Positions 27,230 to 34,635 of a stretch of 64,000 nt of DNA are shown here, in pieces. Source of the stretch: Mycolicibacterium frederiksbergense (GTDB lineage: Bacteria > Actinomycetota > Actinomycetes > Mycobacteriales > Mycobacteriaceae). Made by a program: the position numbers and the translations under genes. The notes below the pieces were generated by a model, which ran no database searches, was not told where the DNA came from, and saw nothing but the letters and a program-made list of their open reading frames with translations. Location of the stretch: contig NZ_CP038797.1 of the NCBI RefSeq assembly GCF_012223425.1, positions 1,353 to 65,352 of the forward strand. The letters run 5' to 3'. The number at the start of each line of letters is the position of its first letter. Positions within the stretch are counted from its first letter, which is position 1.

Positions 27230-27655
27230 TTAGTCGGTGGCTGAGTCGATTTCGTCAGCGCTGAGGCGGAATGCCTGCGCCGCCATCCGGTAGACGTCGT
27301 TGATGTCGATGCGCACCTGTTGCCCGCTGGAGTGCACGGCGATGCTGTACGCACTGATGTAGCAAAGCTTCTCAGCTCCGGCGTGCACGAACACCGCCAC
27401 CTGGCCGTCCTGCAGGTGCGCCGCGATGATGTCGGGAACGAACAACTCCTCGGGCTCGTCCTGTCCGTCGACGTTGACGAGCTGGCCCCAGCAGCCCGCA
27501 CCGTCGCTGTCGGAGGCGGTGAGGAACACCGCCCCGAGTCCCCGCTCGGGTCGCTCACGCACCACGAACTCGCTGCCCTCCAGCGCCGCTTTGAGGGCCT
27601 GCACGTCGTTCACCAGGAAGGTGTTGGTGCGCCCTTTACCGTAGTAGTTAGCCAC
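27230..27655 (-). CDS. Hypothetical protein
   Basis: 141 residues, GTG at 27655. Opens MANYYGKGRTNTFLVNDVQALKAALEG, then GLGAVFLTASDSDGAGCWGQLV and FVPDIIAAHLQDGQVAVFVHAGAEKLCYISAYSIAVHSSGQQVRIDINDVYRMAAQAF; the plan resembles phage/plasmid proteins that regulate expression but no family is certain. Own promoter/leader unit at 27679-27757. Confidence 0.7.
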   Translation of the reverse strand: MANYYGKGRTNTFLVNDVQALKAALEGSEFVVRERPERGLGAVFLTASDSDGAGCWGQLVNVDGQDEPEELFVPDIIAAHLQDGQVAVFVHAGAEKLCYISAYSIAVHSSGQQVRIDINDVYRMAAQAFRLSADEIDSATD

Positions 27656-27678
27656 GTGTTGCTCCTGCCATCGGAATC

Positions 27679-27757
27679 TGTGACCGGATGCTCACACCCG
27701 GCCGTTTACGCCAAACCCGTTGTTTGACAGTGATTATCGTATCGCCGGGGTCTGACA
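27679..27757 (-). promoter_or_regulatory. DNA-damage-type promoter and leader hairpin (unit 3)
   Basis: Minus strand: TGTCAGAC, 8 nt, TACGAT (27757-27736). Leader element 27679-27704 (plus-strand TGTGACCGGATG ... ACCCGGCCG), weaker stem than others, 23 nt before the GTG at 27655. Confidence 0.6.
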
Positions 27758-27787
27758 TCGGCACGGTTGTCGGTGGCCGTTGCGCCC

Positions 27788-29494
27788 TCAGGCCGGGTTC
27801 GCGCCGGCGGTGACCTCCCACTGGCGCATCCCGTCTCTGATGGCGGCCAAGGCCGCGGTGTCGTCGGCGTTATAGCTCAGCAGCCACTGCCGGGGTTCTT
27901 CGGTGTTCGGCCGACCCGGGCGGGCGTGGTCGAGCATTTTCTGCGACAGGGCTCCGCCGGCATCCTCAGCACGCCAGTTGAAGCCGAACAGTGGTGCGAC
28001 CGTTTTGATGCTACTTCCGTGTAGCGACAGGAACTGCTCTTTGAACACGCGCTCCAAGTCGGTGAACACCCCGGTGTCCGGGTTCAGAAGGTCTTCGGCG
28101 TCGCTACCGAGGATTCTTCTGAGCCGGGAGGGCTCAGCTGCTGACCAGTGGAACACCCCGACGGTCTGCCCGACGATCTGGGCGTGGTCGCGCAGCTCTT
28201 GCAGCCAATGCAGGAAGCGCTGAGCCAACGCCCGCTCGCTCGCGGTGTCGCTCACTGACCAGTCGACGAAGGCATGGAACTGGGCGGTGGTGTCGTCGCG
28301 CGCCGTGCGCACCCGCGCACCCCACAGGTAGACGTGTCCTTCGGTGTCCCATTCGATGTCGAGGTCGATCTCGACGTCAGCGCCGGGCACCTGCACCGGC
28401 CCGTCCCCCGTCCTGACGACATGGACTCCGGCCTCCACCATCACCGCGCGCTGAGCAGCGCCCCGTAGACGAGAGCGCGCGTGATCGCGGCCGCGGTGCG
28501 ATGTCTCGGCGTGGTACCGCTGCAGGAAGTGGTCGTCGTCGAGGTCGACCTCGGCCAGAGCAGCCGTCGTCGTGACGCCCAGCGCGCGCAGCGCCAGCCA
28601 CTCACGGGTGTCCAGGCTGCCCACGGTCAACGCCAGGGATGGATCGTCTTGGGCGCTCATCTCGCGGGCGCACGTGCGCTCATAGGGGCAGCTGCGGCAC
28701 TCCGGCTGCCGGACCGGAGTGACGAGCCGATCAGCACGGGCGTTCGCCGCGGCGGCCACGGCCACCCGGAATCGGTGTTCGTGGTCGTAACGCTGCAGCA
28801 GCGTGCGTGCTGCCTTGCCGCTGCTTCTGGAGTAGGTGAAGCCCAGCGGCTCGTTGAGGTCGTGCCACACGAGCACCAGCTCGTCGCCTGCCGGCCCGGG
28901 CAGTTCACTGGTGCCGAGCACTGCCGCCCACGGGTACTGCGGGCCGGGATGGCGCCCACAGGCCTGCAACATCCGGGTGTAGTGCGCCAGCTGGAGCCCA
29001 TCTGCCAGCCGGTGGTTGGTTGCTGCGGTGAACCCGGATTCGAGGTGGTGCACTGCTGGTGCGCTGAGACGCGATACCCGGGCCCGCTTAGTCTTCTTGG
29101 CTTCCAGCGTGCGGTGATGCTTGACGTCGGCGGGCAGGTAGCCGCCGGCTACCCGCACCAACAGGTCCGGTTTGCCCTTGCGCGCACCGGCGGGGTCGTC
29201 GGGAAGCCATCCCCCCAGAATCAGTGGCGCGCCAGCGTCCATCGCAGCCAGCGTCTCAGCGGTGGCGTCCTGGCGGCGCAGCGCGGCAGCGATGTGCGCG
29301 GTGCCGGGGTGCGCCGCGATCAGGCGGGCGAACACGTCGGCCTCGAAGTCGATGCCCGCGTCCAGACGCGCCTGTTCCTCCGCCTCTGGCACCCACGTCA
29401 GCGGATGGGGCCCGAAGTCATGCTGGGTGCGCACCGGGCACTGCTTGGCGGCGTACCCGCCCAGAAGCACGGGCCCGCTCTGGCGCTCATTCAT
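27788..29494 (-). CDS. TM0106-family RecB-like putative nuclease with RNase-H-like domain
   Basis: 568 residues from ATG 29494 (AAGGGG upstream). The first domain is RecB/Cas4-like: CPVRTQHDF, a GKPDLLVRVAGGYLPADVKHH core (D ... D.K), EAKKTKR, a QLAHYTRM helix, and a Cys cluster CRSCPYERTCA that with the N-terminal Cys likely holds an Fe-S centre. A helix-hairpin-helix-like part follows (LALRALGVTTTAALAEVDLDD). The C-terminal part is the RNase-H-like domain of the TM0106 family (VEIDLDIEWD ... LYLW-like HVYLWGARV ... SYNADDTAAL). It overlaps the DUF4262 gene by 8 nt and so belongs to the DNA-damage-type unit starting at 30111. Confidence 0.88.
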   Translation of the reverse strand: MNERQSGPVLLGGYAAKQCPVRTQHDFGPHPLTWVPEAEEQARLDAGIDFEADVFARLIAAHPGTAHIAAALRRQDATAETLAAMDAGAPLILGGWLPDDPAGARKGKPDLLVRVAGGYLPADVKHHRTLEAKKTKRARVSRLSAPAVHHLESGFTAATNHRLADGLQLAHYTRMLQACGRHPGPQYPWAAVLGTSELPGPAGDELVLVWHDLNEPLGFTYSRSSGKAARTLLQRYDHEHRFRVAVAAAANARADRLVTPVRQPECRSCPYERTCAREMSAQDDPSLALTVGSLDTREWLALRALGVTTTAALAEVDLDDDHFLQRYHAETSHRGRDHARSRLRGAAQRAVMVEAGVHVVRTGDGPVQVPGADVEIDLDIEWDTEGHVYLWGARVRTARDDTTAQFHAFVDWSVSDTASERALAQRFLHWLQELRDHAQIVGQTVGVFHWSAAEPSRLRRILGSDAEDLLNPDTGVFTDLERVFKEQFLSLHGSSIKTVAPLFGFNWRAEDAGGALSQKMLDHARPGRPNTEEPRQWLLSYNADDTAALAAIRDGMRQWEVTAGANPA

Positions 29495-29933
29495 GCGGCG
29501 GATTCCCCTTGAGTGGTTGGGCCTCACCGAGATCCCATTGCTGCCAAGGCATTAAGCCGTTCTTGTCGGGCCAGACGATCTGTTGCGCTGCCATCACTGC
29601 GCCGTAGAGCGCCCGCACGTTGGATAGGTCGCTGGTGTCGTCCATCGTGATCGCGACCAGCGGCAGCCCTCCTGCCAGCAGGCCGTCGATAGCCTTTCCG
29701 CGGGGCAGCTCTCCTGCAGTGAGGACATGCCCGGCGACGGCGTTGAGCACCCCTGCTGCAGAGCGCAGATCCAGCCCGTAGACCGCCAGTTCGGGCAAGC
29801 CGCGGTCGGTCATTCCGACGGTGTAGCTGAACGGTGGGCCGTCATCGACTGATGTCGGGAAGACCCCGATGACCGCCCAGCCGTGCTGGTCGATGAGGTT
29901 GCGTACGGCGTTCACCGGTCCGGGGCCGCTCAT
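29487..29933 (-). CDS. DUF4262 domain protein
   Basis: 148 residues, ATG at 29933. Family features: DQHGWAVIGVFPTSVDDGPPFSYTVGM, LPELAVYGL, and the closing IVWPDKNGLMPWQQWDLGEAQPLKG. DUF4262 proteins are common on actinobacterial plasmids; role unknown. The start overlaps the stop of a 26-codon ORF (ATGA at 29930-29933) and the end overlaps the nuclease start, so three ORFs are translationally coupled. Confidence 0.9.
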   Translation of the reverse strand: MSGPGPVNAVRNLIDQHGWAVIGVFPTSVDDGPPFSYTVGMTDRGLPELAVYGLDLRSAAGVLNAVAGHVLTAGELPRGKAIDGLLAGGLPLVAITMDDTSDLSNVRALYGAVMAAQQIVWPDKNGLMPWQQWDLGEAQPLKGNPPHE

Positions 29934-30010
29934 ACCAAGTCCTCACGTCGCCGCGGCGTTGCGTTATGTGGCACACGGTTGTTGAGATCGTCTGCGCTGC
30001 AGTTCATCAT
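29930..30010 (-). CDS. 26-codon leader ORF coupled to DUF4262
   Basis: ATGATG at 30010 has an excellent ribosome site (AAGGAG) and encodes MMNCSADDLNNRVPHNATP..., ending with an ATGA overlap into the DUF4262 gene. Length and coupling suggest a real, translated leader peptide whose own product may not matter. Confidence 0.55.
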   Translation of the reverse strand: MMNCSADDLNNRVPHNATPRRREDLV

Positions 30011-30025
30011 CGTCTCCTTACGGTG

Positions 30026-30111
30026 GGTGACGGGGCCCTCAGAACCCTGCCGTTGGTGGTCACCCGAATCGGAGCGGCAACCGGTGATCAGTGTATCGAG
30101 ACGGTCTGACA
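30026..30111 (-). promoter_or_regulatory. DNA-damage-type promoter and leader hairpin (unit 4: leader ORF, DUF4262, nuclease)
   Basis: Minus strand: TGTCAGAC, 8 nt, TACACT (30111-30090). Leader element 30026-30052 (plus-strand GGTGACGGGGC ... CCCTGCCG), 15 nt before the ATG at 30010. Confidence 0.6.
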
Positions 30112-30143
30112 TGCCGGGTGACCGAAGCTCGCCAGAGGTGCTG

Positions 30144-30533
30144 TCAGGCCGCCGGCAGGGGCCGGTGCTGGTTGTTCTCGCGGCAGATCCAGCCGTCGCG
30201 GATCAGCTGGGCGGGTTCGCCGCAGCACCAGGGCAGCACTTCATCTGGGGCGTACACCACGGGCACGTCCATCGGACGGTGCCAGTGCTGCCAGGGCAGC
30301 AGGCCCGCGCCGAGGGTCACCTGAGCCAGAAACGCTGAGTAGCCGCGCATATCGTGGTCGCGGAGCCAATCGAGGTAGTCCTCGATGTTGTCGACCCCGG
30401 CCGGCCCGCCTTGGCCACCGCGGCCGCGTCCGCTGTCGTCGAGCCAGGTGAAGTCCGTGCCGGCAGCGTTCCAACGCCGCACAAGGCGAACGGCGCAGAC
30501 GGTGCACGTGGTCTCATCAGTGGTTCTAGCCAT
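30144..30533 (-). CDS. Hypothetical protein with C-x2-C motifs
   Basis: 129 residues from ATG 30533. TTCTVCAVRLVRRWNAAGTDFTWLDDSG is a zinc-knuckle-like start, with a second Cys pair later (LPWCCGEPAQLIRDGWICRENNQHR). IEDYLDWLRDHDMRGYSAFLAQVTLGAGLLPWQHWH in the middle. Likely zinc-binding; no family named. Overlaps the upstream gene by 8 nt. Confidence 0.65.
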   Translation of the reverse strand: MARTTDETTCTVCAVRLVRRWNAAGTDFTWLDDSGRGRGGQGGPAGVDNIEDYLDWLRDHDMRGYSAFLAQVTLGAGLLPWQHWHRPMDVPVVYAPDEVLPWCCGEPAQLIRDGWICRENNQHRPLPAA

Positions 30534-30819
30534 GGTCGACCCCGGCCGTGACGCAGTCGCGGCGGGCGTCCCGGATCGCTGCTCGCACGGGTGAGAACGC
30601 GCATCGCCCGCCGTTGATCTGAGCGTGAATTTGCTTGGAGGTGACCAGTTCGGGTCGCCCAGTCGACAGGTAGAGCACCGCGAGGTCGTAGGCGTCCCAG
30701 CGCACGCGGCTCGCGCCCCGGGTGTGGGCCTTGCGGTAGTGCAGTGACATGGAGCGTCGGCGACGTTCCTCGGGTGTTTCACCGGGGCACGCGGCCACCG
30801 ATGGTGTCTGGCTCAACAT
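30526..30819 (-). CDS. Small hypothetical protein, possibly DNA-binding
   Basis: 97 residues, ATG at 30819 with AAGGGG upstream. Basic helix PEERRRRSMSLHYRKAHTRGASRVRWDAYDLAVLYLSTGRPELVTSKQIHAQINGGRCAFSPVRAAIRDARRDC; the second half could be a winged-helix-like fold (tentative). First gene of a two-gene unit with 30144-30533. Confidence 0.6.
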   Translation of the reverse strand: MLSQTPSVAACPGETPEERRRRSMSLHYRKAHTRGASRVRWDAYDLAVLYLSTGRPELVTSKQIHAQINGGRCAFSPVRAAIRDARRDCVTAGVDHG

Positions 30820-30840
30820 TGGGTTTCCCCTTCTCGGGTC

Positions 30841-30921
30841 GGTGACCGGGCGCTCACGCCCATGCCGGTGGTGGCGAACTCGCTTCGCCATATGCGTTCA
30901 CGGTAGTCGGGGGCTCCGACA
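30841..30921 (-). promoter_or_regulatory. DNA-damage-type promoter and leader hairpin (unit 5)
   Basis: Minus strand: TGTCGGAG, 8 nt, TACCGT (30921-30900). Leader hairpin 30841-30868 (plus-strand GGTGACCGGGCG, CTCA, CGCC, CATGCCGG), 21 nt before the ATG at 30819. Confidence 0.6.
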
Positions 30922-30944
30922 TCCGGCCTGCACCCGGCGACGCG

Positions 30945-31484
30945 TTAGCCGGGGTGCGGTGTCGTACTCCACGTGGACATGAACCAATCCCAGTTCGGGC
31001 GAATCTTCCTGCCCGACCGCGCTGTCCAGAGTCGCAGGCTATCGACCTGGACCGTGTCGATCACGGTGCCACTTTGCAGGGTGACAGGCGACTGCAGGGT
31101 GATCCATCGGCCGCGAGCTGCCAGCGCCGCGGCGCGCTGCTGTTGGTAGTGGGCGGCTTCTTGGCGCCACTGGCGGGCGTAGTCGCCCTCCGGTTCGGTG
31201 AGCGCCGCCAGGACCGTCGCTCCGACCCCGAGGGCTGTCGGACCCATGGTTTCGTCCATCATCTTGATCACCACATCGCCGCGGTACTGAGCGAACAGGG
31301 TGATGGAAGCCCATACCTGTCCACTCTCCTCACGGTGGGCGGCGAAGTACGTTCCGCCCCATTCGTATCCGTCTCCGGGCGCACTGTTGGAGGCGATGAC
31401 TTCGGCGCGGGTCCCGCGCACGTGCTGGGCGACTTCTGCGCGGGCGGAGCTGCGGTGCGGAATGGCGTAGCTGATTGATCCCAT
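30945..31484 (-). CDS. DUF6927-like hypothetical protein
   Basis: 179 residues, ATG at 31484 with AAAGG upstream. The central YRGDVVIKMMDETMGPTALG and GTYFAAHREESGQVWASITLFAQ are typical of a plasmid/phage protein family that I tentatively place with DUF6927. The tail holds a small beta domain (GRWITLQSPVTLQSGTVIDTVQVDSLRLWTARSGRKIRPNW). Role unknown. Confidence 0.7.
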   Translation of the reverse strand: MGSISYAIPHRSSARAEVAQHVRGTRAEVIASNSAPGDGYEWGGTYFAAHREESGQVWASITLFAQYRGDVVIKMMDETMGPTALGVGATVLAALTEPEGDYARQWRQEAAHYQQQRAAALAARGRWITLQSPVTLQSGTVIDTVQVDSLRLWTARSGRKIRPNWDWFMSTWSTTPHPG

Positions 31485-31508
31485 TGACTCAACCTTTCGC
31501 GGGTTGTC

Positions 31509-31594
31509 GGTGACCGAGTGCGCACACTGGGCCGGATGGTTGGCTGGCGGTTGTTGTACCGCAGCCCTTTTGAGGATAGCCGTGGGTACCGACA
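31509..31594 (-). promoter_or_regulatory. DNA-damage-type promoter and leader hairpin (unit 6)
   Basis: Minus strand: TGTCGGTA, 8 nt, TATCCT (31594-31573). Leader hairpin 31509-31535 (plus-strand GGTGACCGAGTGCGCACACTGGGCCGG broken as GGTGACCGAGTG, CGCA, CACTGGGCCGG), 24 nt before the ATG at 31484. The stem bases differ from other copies but pairing is kept. Confidence 0.6.
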
Positions 31595-31604
31595 GGTGAG
31601 CGAG

Positions 31605-32177
31605 TTAGGACGGTTGCCAGTCTTCGGCGGTGGTGTCGGTGCCGGTGAATTGGTATTGGCATTGGTAGCAGCGGGCGGTTCCGCGGGCGCGGTTGATCCA
31701 GTAGCCGAAGTGTTGGTGAGAGGTCGCGGTCGCGTCCGGGCGGGCGGCGACCGCGCGCAGGACGTCGTTGGCAACGGTACAGATTTCGTCTAGGTGCTCT
31801 CGCGCGCCAAGGCGAGCGTCGGTGGCATCCTCGACGCGGGGCACTTCTGTCCATCCGCTGGTGAGCCCGACGAGACGCTGGTTGCCGACGTTGTTCTTCA
31901 GTACCGCGTAGAAGCCACTGACATCTTCGTCGTCATCGCCGTAGACATCGAGTTCGAAGGCGTTGTCTCCGAGGATCACTGCGGCTTCCTTGGCGTTGTG
32001 GAATAGGTCTGACAGTGCTGCGCCGGCGCGGGGGTTGGTTCGCGTCGGGATCTCGCAGGCCAACTCCTCACCCTTGGCGTCACACCAGCGGGTGAAGGCC
32101 TCGTCGTCGATGCTGAACAGGGTCGGTTGTGCGTCAGTGAGGATCACGGTGAAGGCGGGTGCCAGTGCAGCTGTCAT
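31605..32177 (-). CDS. Hypothetical acidic protein with C-terminal C-x2-C
   Basis: 190 residues from ATG 32177 (GGGAGA upstream). Acidic alpha/beta N-terminal part (AFTVILTDAQPTLFSIDDEAFTRWCDAKGEELACEIPTRTNPRAGAALSDLF ... FELDVYGDDDEDVSGFYAVLKNN); C-terminus has HFGYWINRARGTARCYQCQYQF, a zinc-knuckle-like end. No family named. Confidence 0.65.
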   Translation of the reverse strand: MTAALAPAFTVILTDAQPTLFSIDDEAFTRWCDAKGEELACEIPTRTNPRAGAALSDLFHNAKEAAVILGDNAFELDVYGDDDEDVSGFYAVLKNNVGNQRLVGLTSGWTEVPRVEDATDARLGAREHLDEICTVANDVLRAVAARPDATATSHQHFGYWINRARGTARCYQCQYQFTGTDTTAEDWQPS

Positions 32178-32200
32178 CGGTGTCTCTCCCGGTGTTATCG

Positions 32201-32283
32201 AGGACCGGGCACTCATGTCCGGCCGGTTTGTATCGGTGCGTGTTGGGCTCCGTTGGGTTCCAGTTTAGCGGCACCCACCGACA
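32201..32283 (-). promoter_or_regulatory. DNA-damage-type promoter and leader hairpin (unit 7)
   Basis: Minus strand: TGTCGGTG, 8 nt, TAAACT (32283-32262), a full match to the consensus. Leader element 32201-32226 (plus-strand AGGACCGGGC, ACTCAT, GTCCGGCCGG), 23 nt before the ATG at 32177. Confidence 0.65.
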
Positions 32284-32311
32284 AACCCCTGGTGGCGCTG
32301 CGCCCCCGCTG

Positions 32312-32940
32312 TCAGGCGTCTTTCCGGGTGAGTTTGTCGATGACGCGGTCGACTCGTCGAGTAGGCCTCTGAGATTGACCGGTTTCCGACAGTGCCTTCG
32401 CGGCCTTGCGTCGTTCGGCCTCCTGCGCGGCCTTCCAGAACGGGGAATTGGGGTCATCGGTGCCGATCTTTGAGTCGGCATCCAGGCCCGCTTCCCTCCT
32501 GTCCCAGTACCTCTCGGTGGGTGTTGGCGCGTAGTCGGACCATCGGGGGCTCCGCTGTTCGCGCCCGGCGTGCGCTGCTTGCTGCAGTTGGGCGGGTGTC
32601 TGCGCTGTGTAGCCAGGCATTGTGCTGACGTCGCCGGCCAGGTTATAGAAGTGGCCGTAGGCGTGTTCTCTGCTGTAGTCGGGGTTCTGCGCGAGCTTCT
32701 CGGTGTACCACTGGTCGAAGTCGGGCGGGTTGGGCGGATCGGCGAATGGCGGCGGCCCGATGTGCGGGCCCCAGGCCGTGCTCGGCGGTGCGGCGCTGGC
32801 GCCGGCATCCAGCCGTGCCGTCAGGTCGTGTTGCCTCGCCTCCAGGGGGCGGCGACGTCGTCTGCAGAGCGGGCGGCCTTGGCGCGGGTGTCGCCGCTGC
32901 ATCGCTGCGGTCCACCAGGTTCGCTACTTGCTTTGCACAT
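32312..32940 (-). pseudogene. CKAxxEPGGPxRCSxD-tagged protein, frameshifted near its start
   Basis: The ATG at 32940 has GGAGG 4 nt upstream and starts MCKASSEPGGPQRCSGDTR, then AARSADDVAAPWRRGNTT and a stop. One base away, another frame continues LEARQHDLTARLDAG ... VDRVIDKLTRKDA to 32312. The paralogous start at 33124 reads ALERSLGAVAQLECRQAALTRAVG, so the intact protein here must read ...ADDVAALEARQHDLTARL. The shift falls in a run of five C (plus-strand G-run near 32846). The body has a Pro/Trp/Tyr-rich domain (FDQWYTEKLAQNPDYSREHAYGHFYNLAGDVSTMPGY) of unknown role. Sequencing error or true lesion cannot be told. Confidence 0.65.
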
Positions 32941-32973
32941 GGGTCCTCCGACGGGGTGTGGACATCTCGTGAA

Positions 32974-33004
32974 GGTAGTACCGGCGCGTGTCGCTGTTTC
33001 CGTC
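32974..33004 (-). promoter_or_regulatory. Second promoter-like motif, copy 1
   Basis: Minus strand: GACGGAAA (33004-32997), 14 nt, GGTACTACC (32982-32974), 33 nt before the ATG at 32940. GGTACTACC is itself a palindrome around a central C. Same motif and spacing at 33047-33077, 55150-55180 and 60722-60752. Confidence 0.5.
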
Positions 33005-33044
33005 GTCTGATGCCAGATTCTCTCGTCACCCTCGGCCGCGACGC

Positions 33045-33077
33045 GTGACGGAAATGTCGGTGGGGCCCGGTACTACC
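33045..33077 (+). promoter_or_regulatory. Second promoter-like motif, copy 2
   Basis: Plus strand: GTGACGGAAA (33045-33054), 14 nt, GGTACTACC (33069-33077), 46 nt before the GTG at 33124. Divergent from copy 1. A TGTCGGTG, 8 nt, TACTAC also overlaps here, so DNA-damage-type control is possible as well, but the -10 lacks its final T. Confidence 0.5.
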
Positions 33078-33123
33078 AGGGGGAGGCGATTCGCCGCCGC
33101 CGAGTCGTGAAGTGAGGATCGTC

Positions 33124-33864
33124 GTGTGCAAAGCCAGCCATGAGCCCGGTGGGCCGCAGCGATGCAGCGGGGACGCCCGAGCGGCCTTGGAGCGCTCGTT
33201 GGGGGCGGTGGCGCAGTTGGAGTGCCGCCAGGCCGCGCTGACTCGCGCTGTGGGCCTCAGCGGTGCGCTGGGTGGGGTTCAGGACGGTCCAGCACTGAGC
33301 CTTCGGCAGCAGTACTTGATCGACGCCGAGGCGCTGTCACCGCGCGAGGCGGCGGCCCGTTTTGCCCGTTCGGTGCTCGCGCCGGGGCGGGCGATCATCG
33401 TCGACACCGAGACGGTGTCGATGGGTGGGCCGATCTGCGAGATCGCCGTGGTGGACGCTCATACCGGTAGTCCGCTGCTGGACACGTTGGTCAATCCGCG
33501 GTGCGCGATCACCCCGGCGGCTCAGGCCGTTCACGGGATCACTGAGCACGAAGTGAGCGCGCCGCAGGTGCCAACGTGGGTCCAGGTGTACGAGCAGTTC
33601 GCTCAGGTTGCCCAGGGCCGGGTGGTCTTGGCCTACAACGCCGACTACGACCGCCAAGTTGTTGCCGATGACTGCCGCCGCTACAGCCTGGATGCTGCCG
33701 GATCGGCATCTGATGCTGGGTGGTGGGCCGATGTGATGGCGCCGCGCAGCGATTTCATGGGGGCCAAGCGGTGGCTGCGCAACGGCGGCGGGCACCGGGC
33801 TCTTGGTGACGTGGTGCAGACCCGGGGTCATCTTCTGGCGATGGCCGCGGGGTCATCCGCCTAG
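33124..33864 (+). CDS. DEDDh 3'-5' exonuclease (DnaQ-like) with N-terminal CKAxxEPGGPxRCSxD tag
   Basis: 246 residues from the GTG at 33124, which has GAGG 6 nt upstream and makes the protein start exactly at the tag (CKASHEPGGPQRCSGDAR); a GTG at 33112 is possible. After a coiled stretch the exonuclease domain shows ExoI IIVDTETVSMGG (D, E), TPAAQAVHGITEHEV, ExoII VLAYNADYDRQV (D) and ExoIII GGHRALGDVVQT (H, D). This is the DNA polymerase III epsilon/RNase T fold; single-strand DNA or RNA trimming is the expected activity. Its 3' end overlaps the convergent ART-like gene by 12 nt. Confidence 0.85.
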   Translation: MCKASHEPGGPQRCSGDARAALERSLGAVAQLECRQAALTRAVGLSGALGGVQDGPALSLRQQYLIDAEALSPREAAARFARSVLAPGRAIIVDTETVSMGGPICEIAVVDAHTGSPLLDTLVNPRCAITPAAQAVHGITEHEVSAPQVPTWVQVYEQFAQVAQGRVVLAYNADYDRQVVADDCRRYSLDAAGSASDAGWWADVMAPRSDFMGAKRWLRNGGGHRALGDVVQTRGHLLAMAAGSSA

Positions 33865-34566
33865 CTTGTTCGGCCTCTGCTTTCGGTGCGCGTCGGTCAC
33901 GGGTTGATCGCGCACGGCCGCCGGCACGACGATGATTTCGTGTTCTCCTCGCCCGTTCAGGTAGGCGATCACCGCGGACTTTTCGACGGTTCCGGCTGCT
34001 ACGCGGGGACGCCCGTGCCCGAACCGCATTGCGAAGCGTCGGGCGACCTCAGCGTCGAGGCTCCAGCTCATCCCCTTCTGGCGCTCGTCGCTATTGAACC
34101 CCCGGTAGACGCGCATTGACGTCGGCTGCTGGGCGAGGTGGCGCCGTTCTGGGGCGGTCATCATGAGGTGGCGGCTGCGGATCCTGGAGCTGTCCTGCAG
34201 CAATGTGGTCCACAGGGGCTCGTTTTCGGCGATGTTCTCCGCATCGATCCACAGCTCGGCCAGGCTTGTCCAGTAGGTGCGCGCGGTCAGCTGCGCTGCA
34301 ATGCGGGTGAAAGCGTTGACGCGGTAGGGCCGTTCGTGCAGGAACAGGTACTGCGACCACTTCCGGGTTTGGAGGGCTTGTCGGCAGCCGTCTTGCTTGG
34401 CGCGCAGCCGCGCGTTGGCCATGGCGTTGAGCTGCGGGCTGTGTGGGATGGAGAAGACCAGGGGGTGCTTGATCACCGGTCCCAGCGGTGAGTCGACGAG
34501 GTGGGCGGCGAGTTCAGGATCGAGCGTTTCCTGTGGCCGCTGCAGTAGCGCGTTGAGTTCGGTCAT
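33853..34566 (-). CDS. ADP-ribosyltransferase-fold (R-S-E type) protein
   Basis: 237 residues, ATG at 34566 with AGGA upstream. The C-terminal half has the order expected of R-S-E ADP-ribosyltransferases: SMRVYRGFN (Arg), KGMSWSLDAEVARRFAMRF (Ser-Trp block followed by the helix) and VIAYLNGRGEHEIIV (E-x-E-like). The N-terminal half is helical (LQTRKWSQYLFLHERPYRVNAF). Whether it is a toxin, a modifier of host proteins, or inactive cannot be told; no antitoxin gene is recognised beside it. No signal peptide. Confidence 0.65.
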   Translation of the reverse strand: MTELNALLQRPQETLDPELAAHLVDSPLGPVIKHPLVFSIPHSPQLNAMANARLRAKQDGCRQALQTRKWSQYLFLHERPYRVNAFTRIAAQLTARTYWTSLAELWIDAENIAENEPLWTTLLQDSSRIRSRHLMMTAPERRHLAQQPTSMRVYRGFNSDERQKGMSWSLDAEVARRFAMRFGHGRPRVAAGTVEKSAVIAYLNGRGEHEIIVVPAAVRDQPVTDAHRKQRPNKLGG

Positions 34567-34590
34567 GAGGTGTCCTTTGGTGGTGCGGTG

Positions 34591-34617
34591 GGTGACCGGG
34601 CCTGCAGGCGCCGGCCG
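34591..34617 (-). promoter_or_regulatory. Leader hairpin (unit 8, ART-like) without a matching promoter
   Basis: Plus-strand GGTGACCGGGC, CTGCAG, GCGCCGGCCGG, 24 nt before the ATG at 34566. The expected TGTCRG box is absent; only a degenerate match exists inside the 3' end of the upstream gene, so this gene may be read through from 35108. Confidence 0.5.
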
Positions 34618-34635
34618 GGTGGTGGCAAGCGCGGT

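Noticed and set aside
33056..33076. Plus-strand TGTCGGTG, 8 nt, TACTAC as another DNA-damage promoter
   Set aside because: The -10 lacks its final T and the region is fully explained by the GACGGAAA/GGTACTACC motif; no leader hairpin follows. Left as a possibility only.
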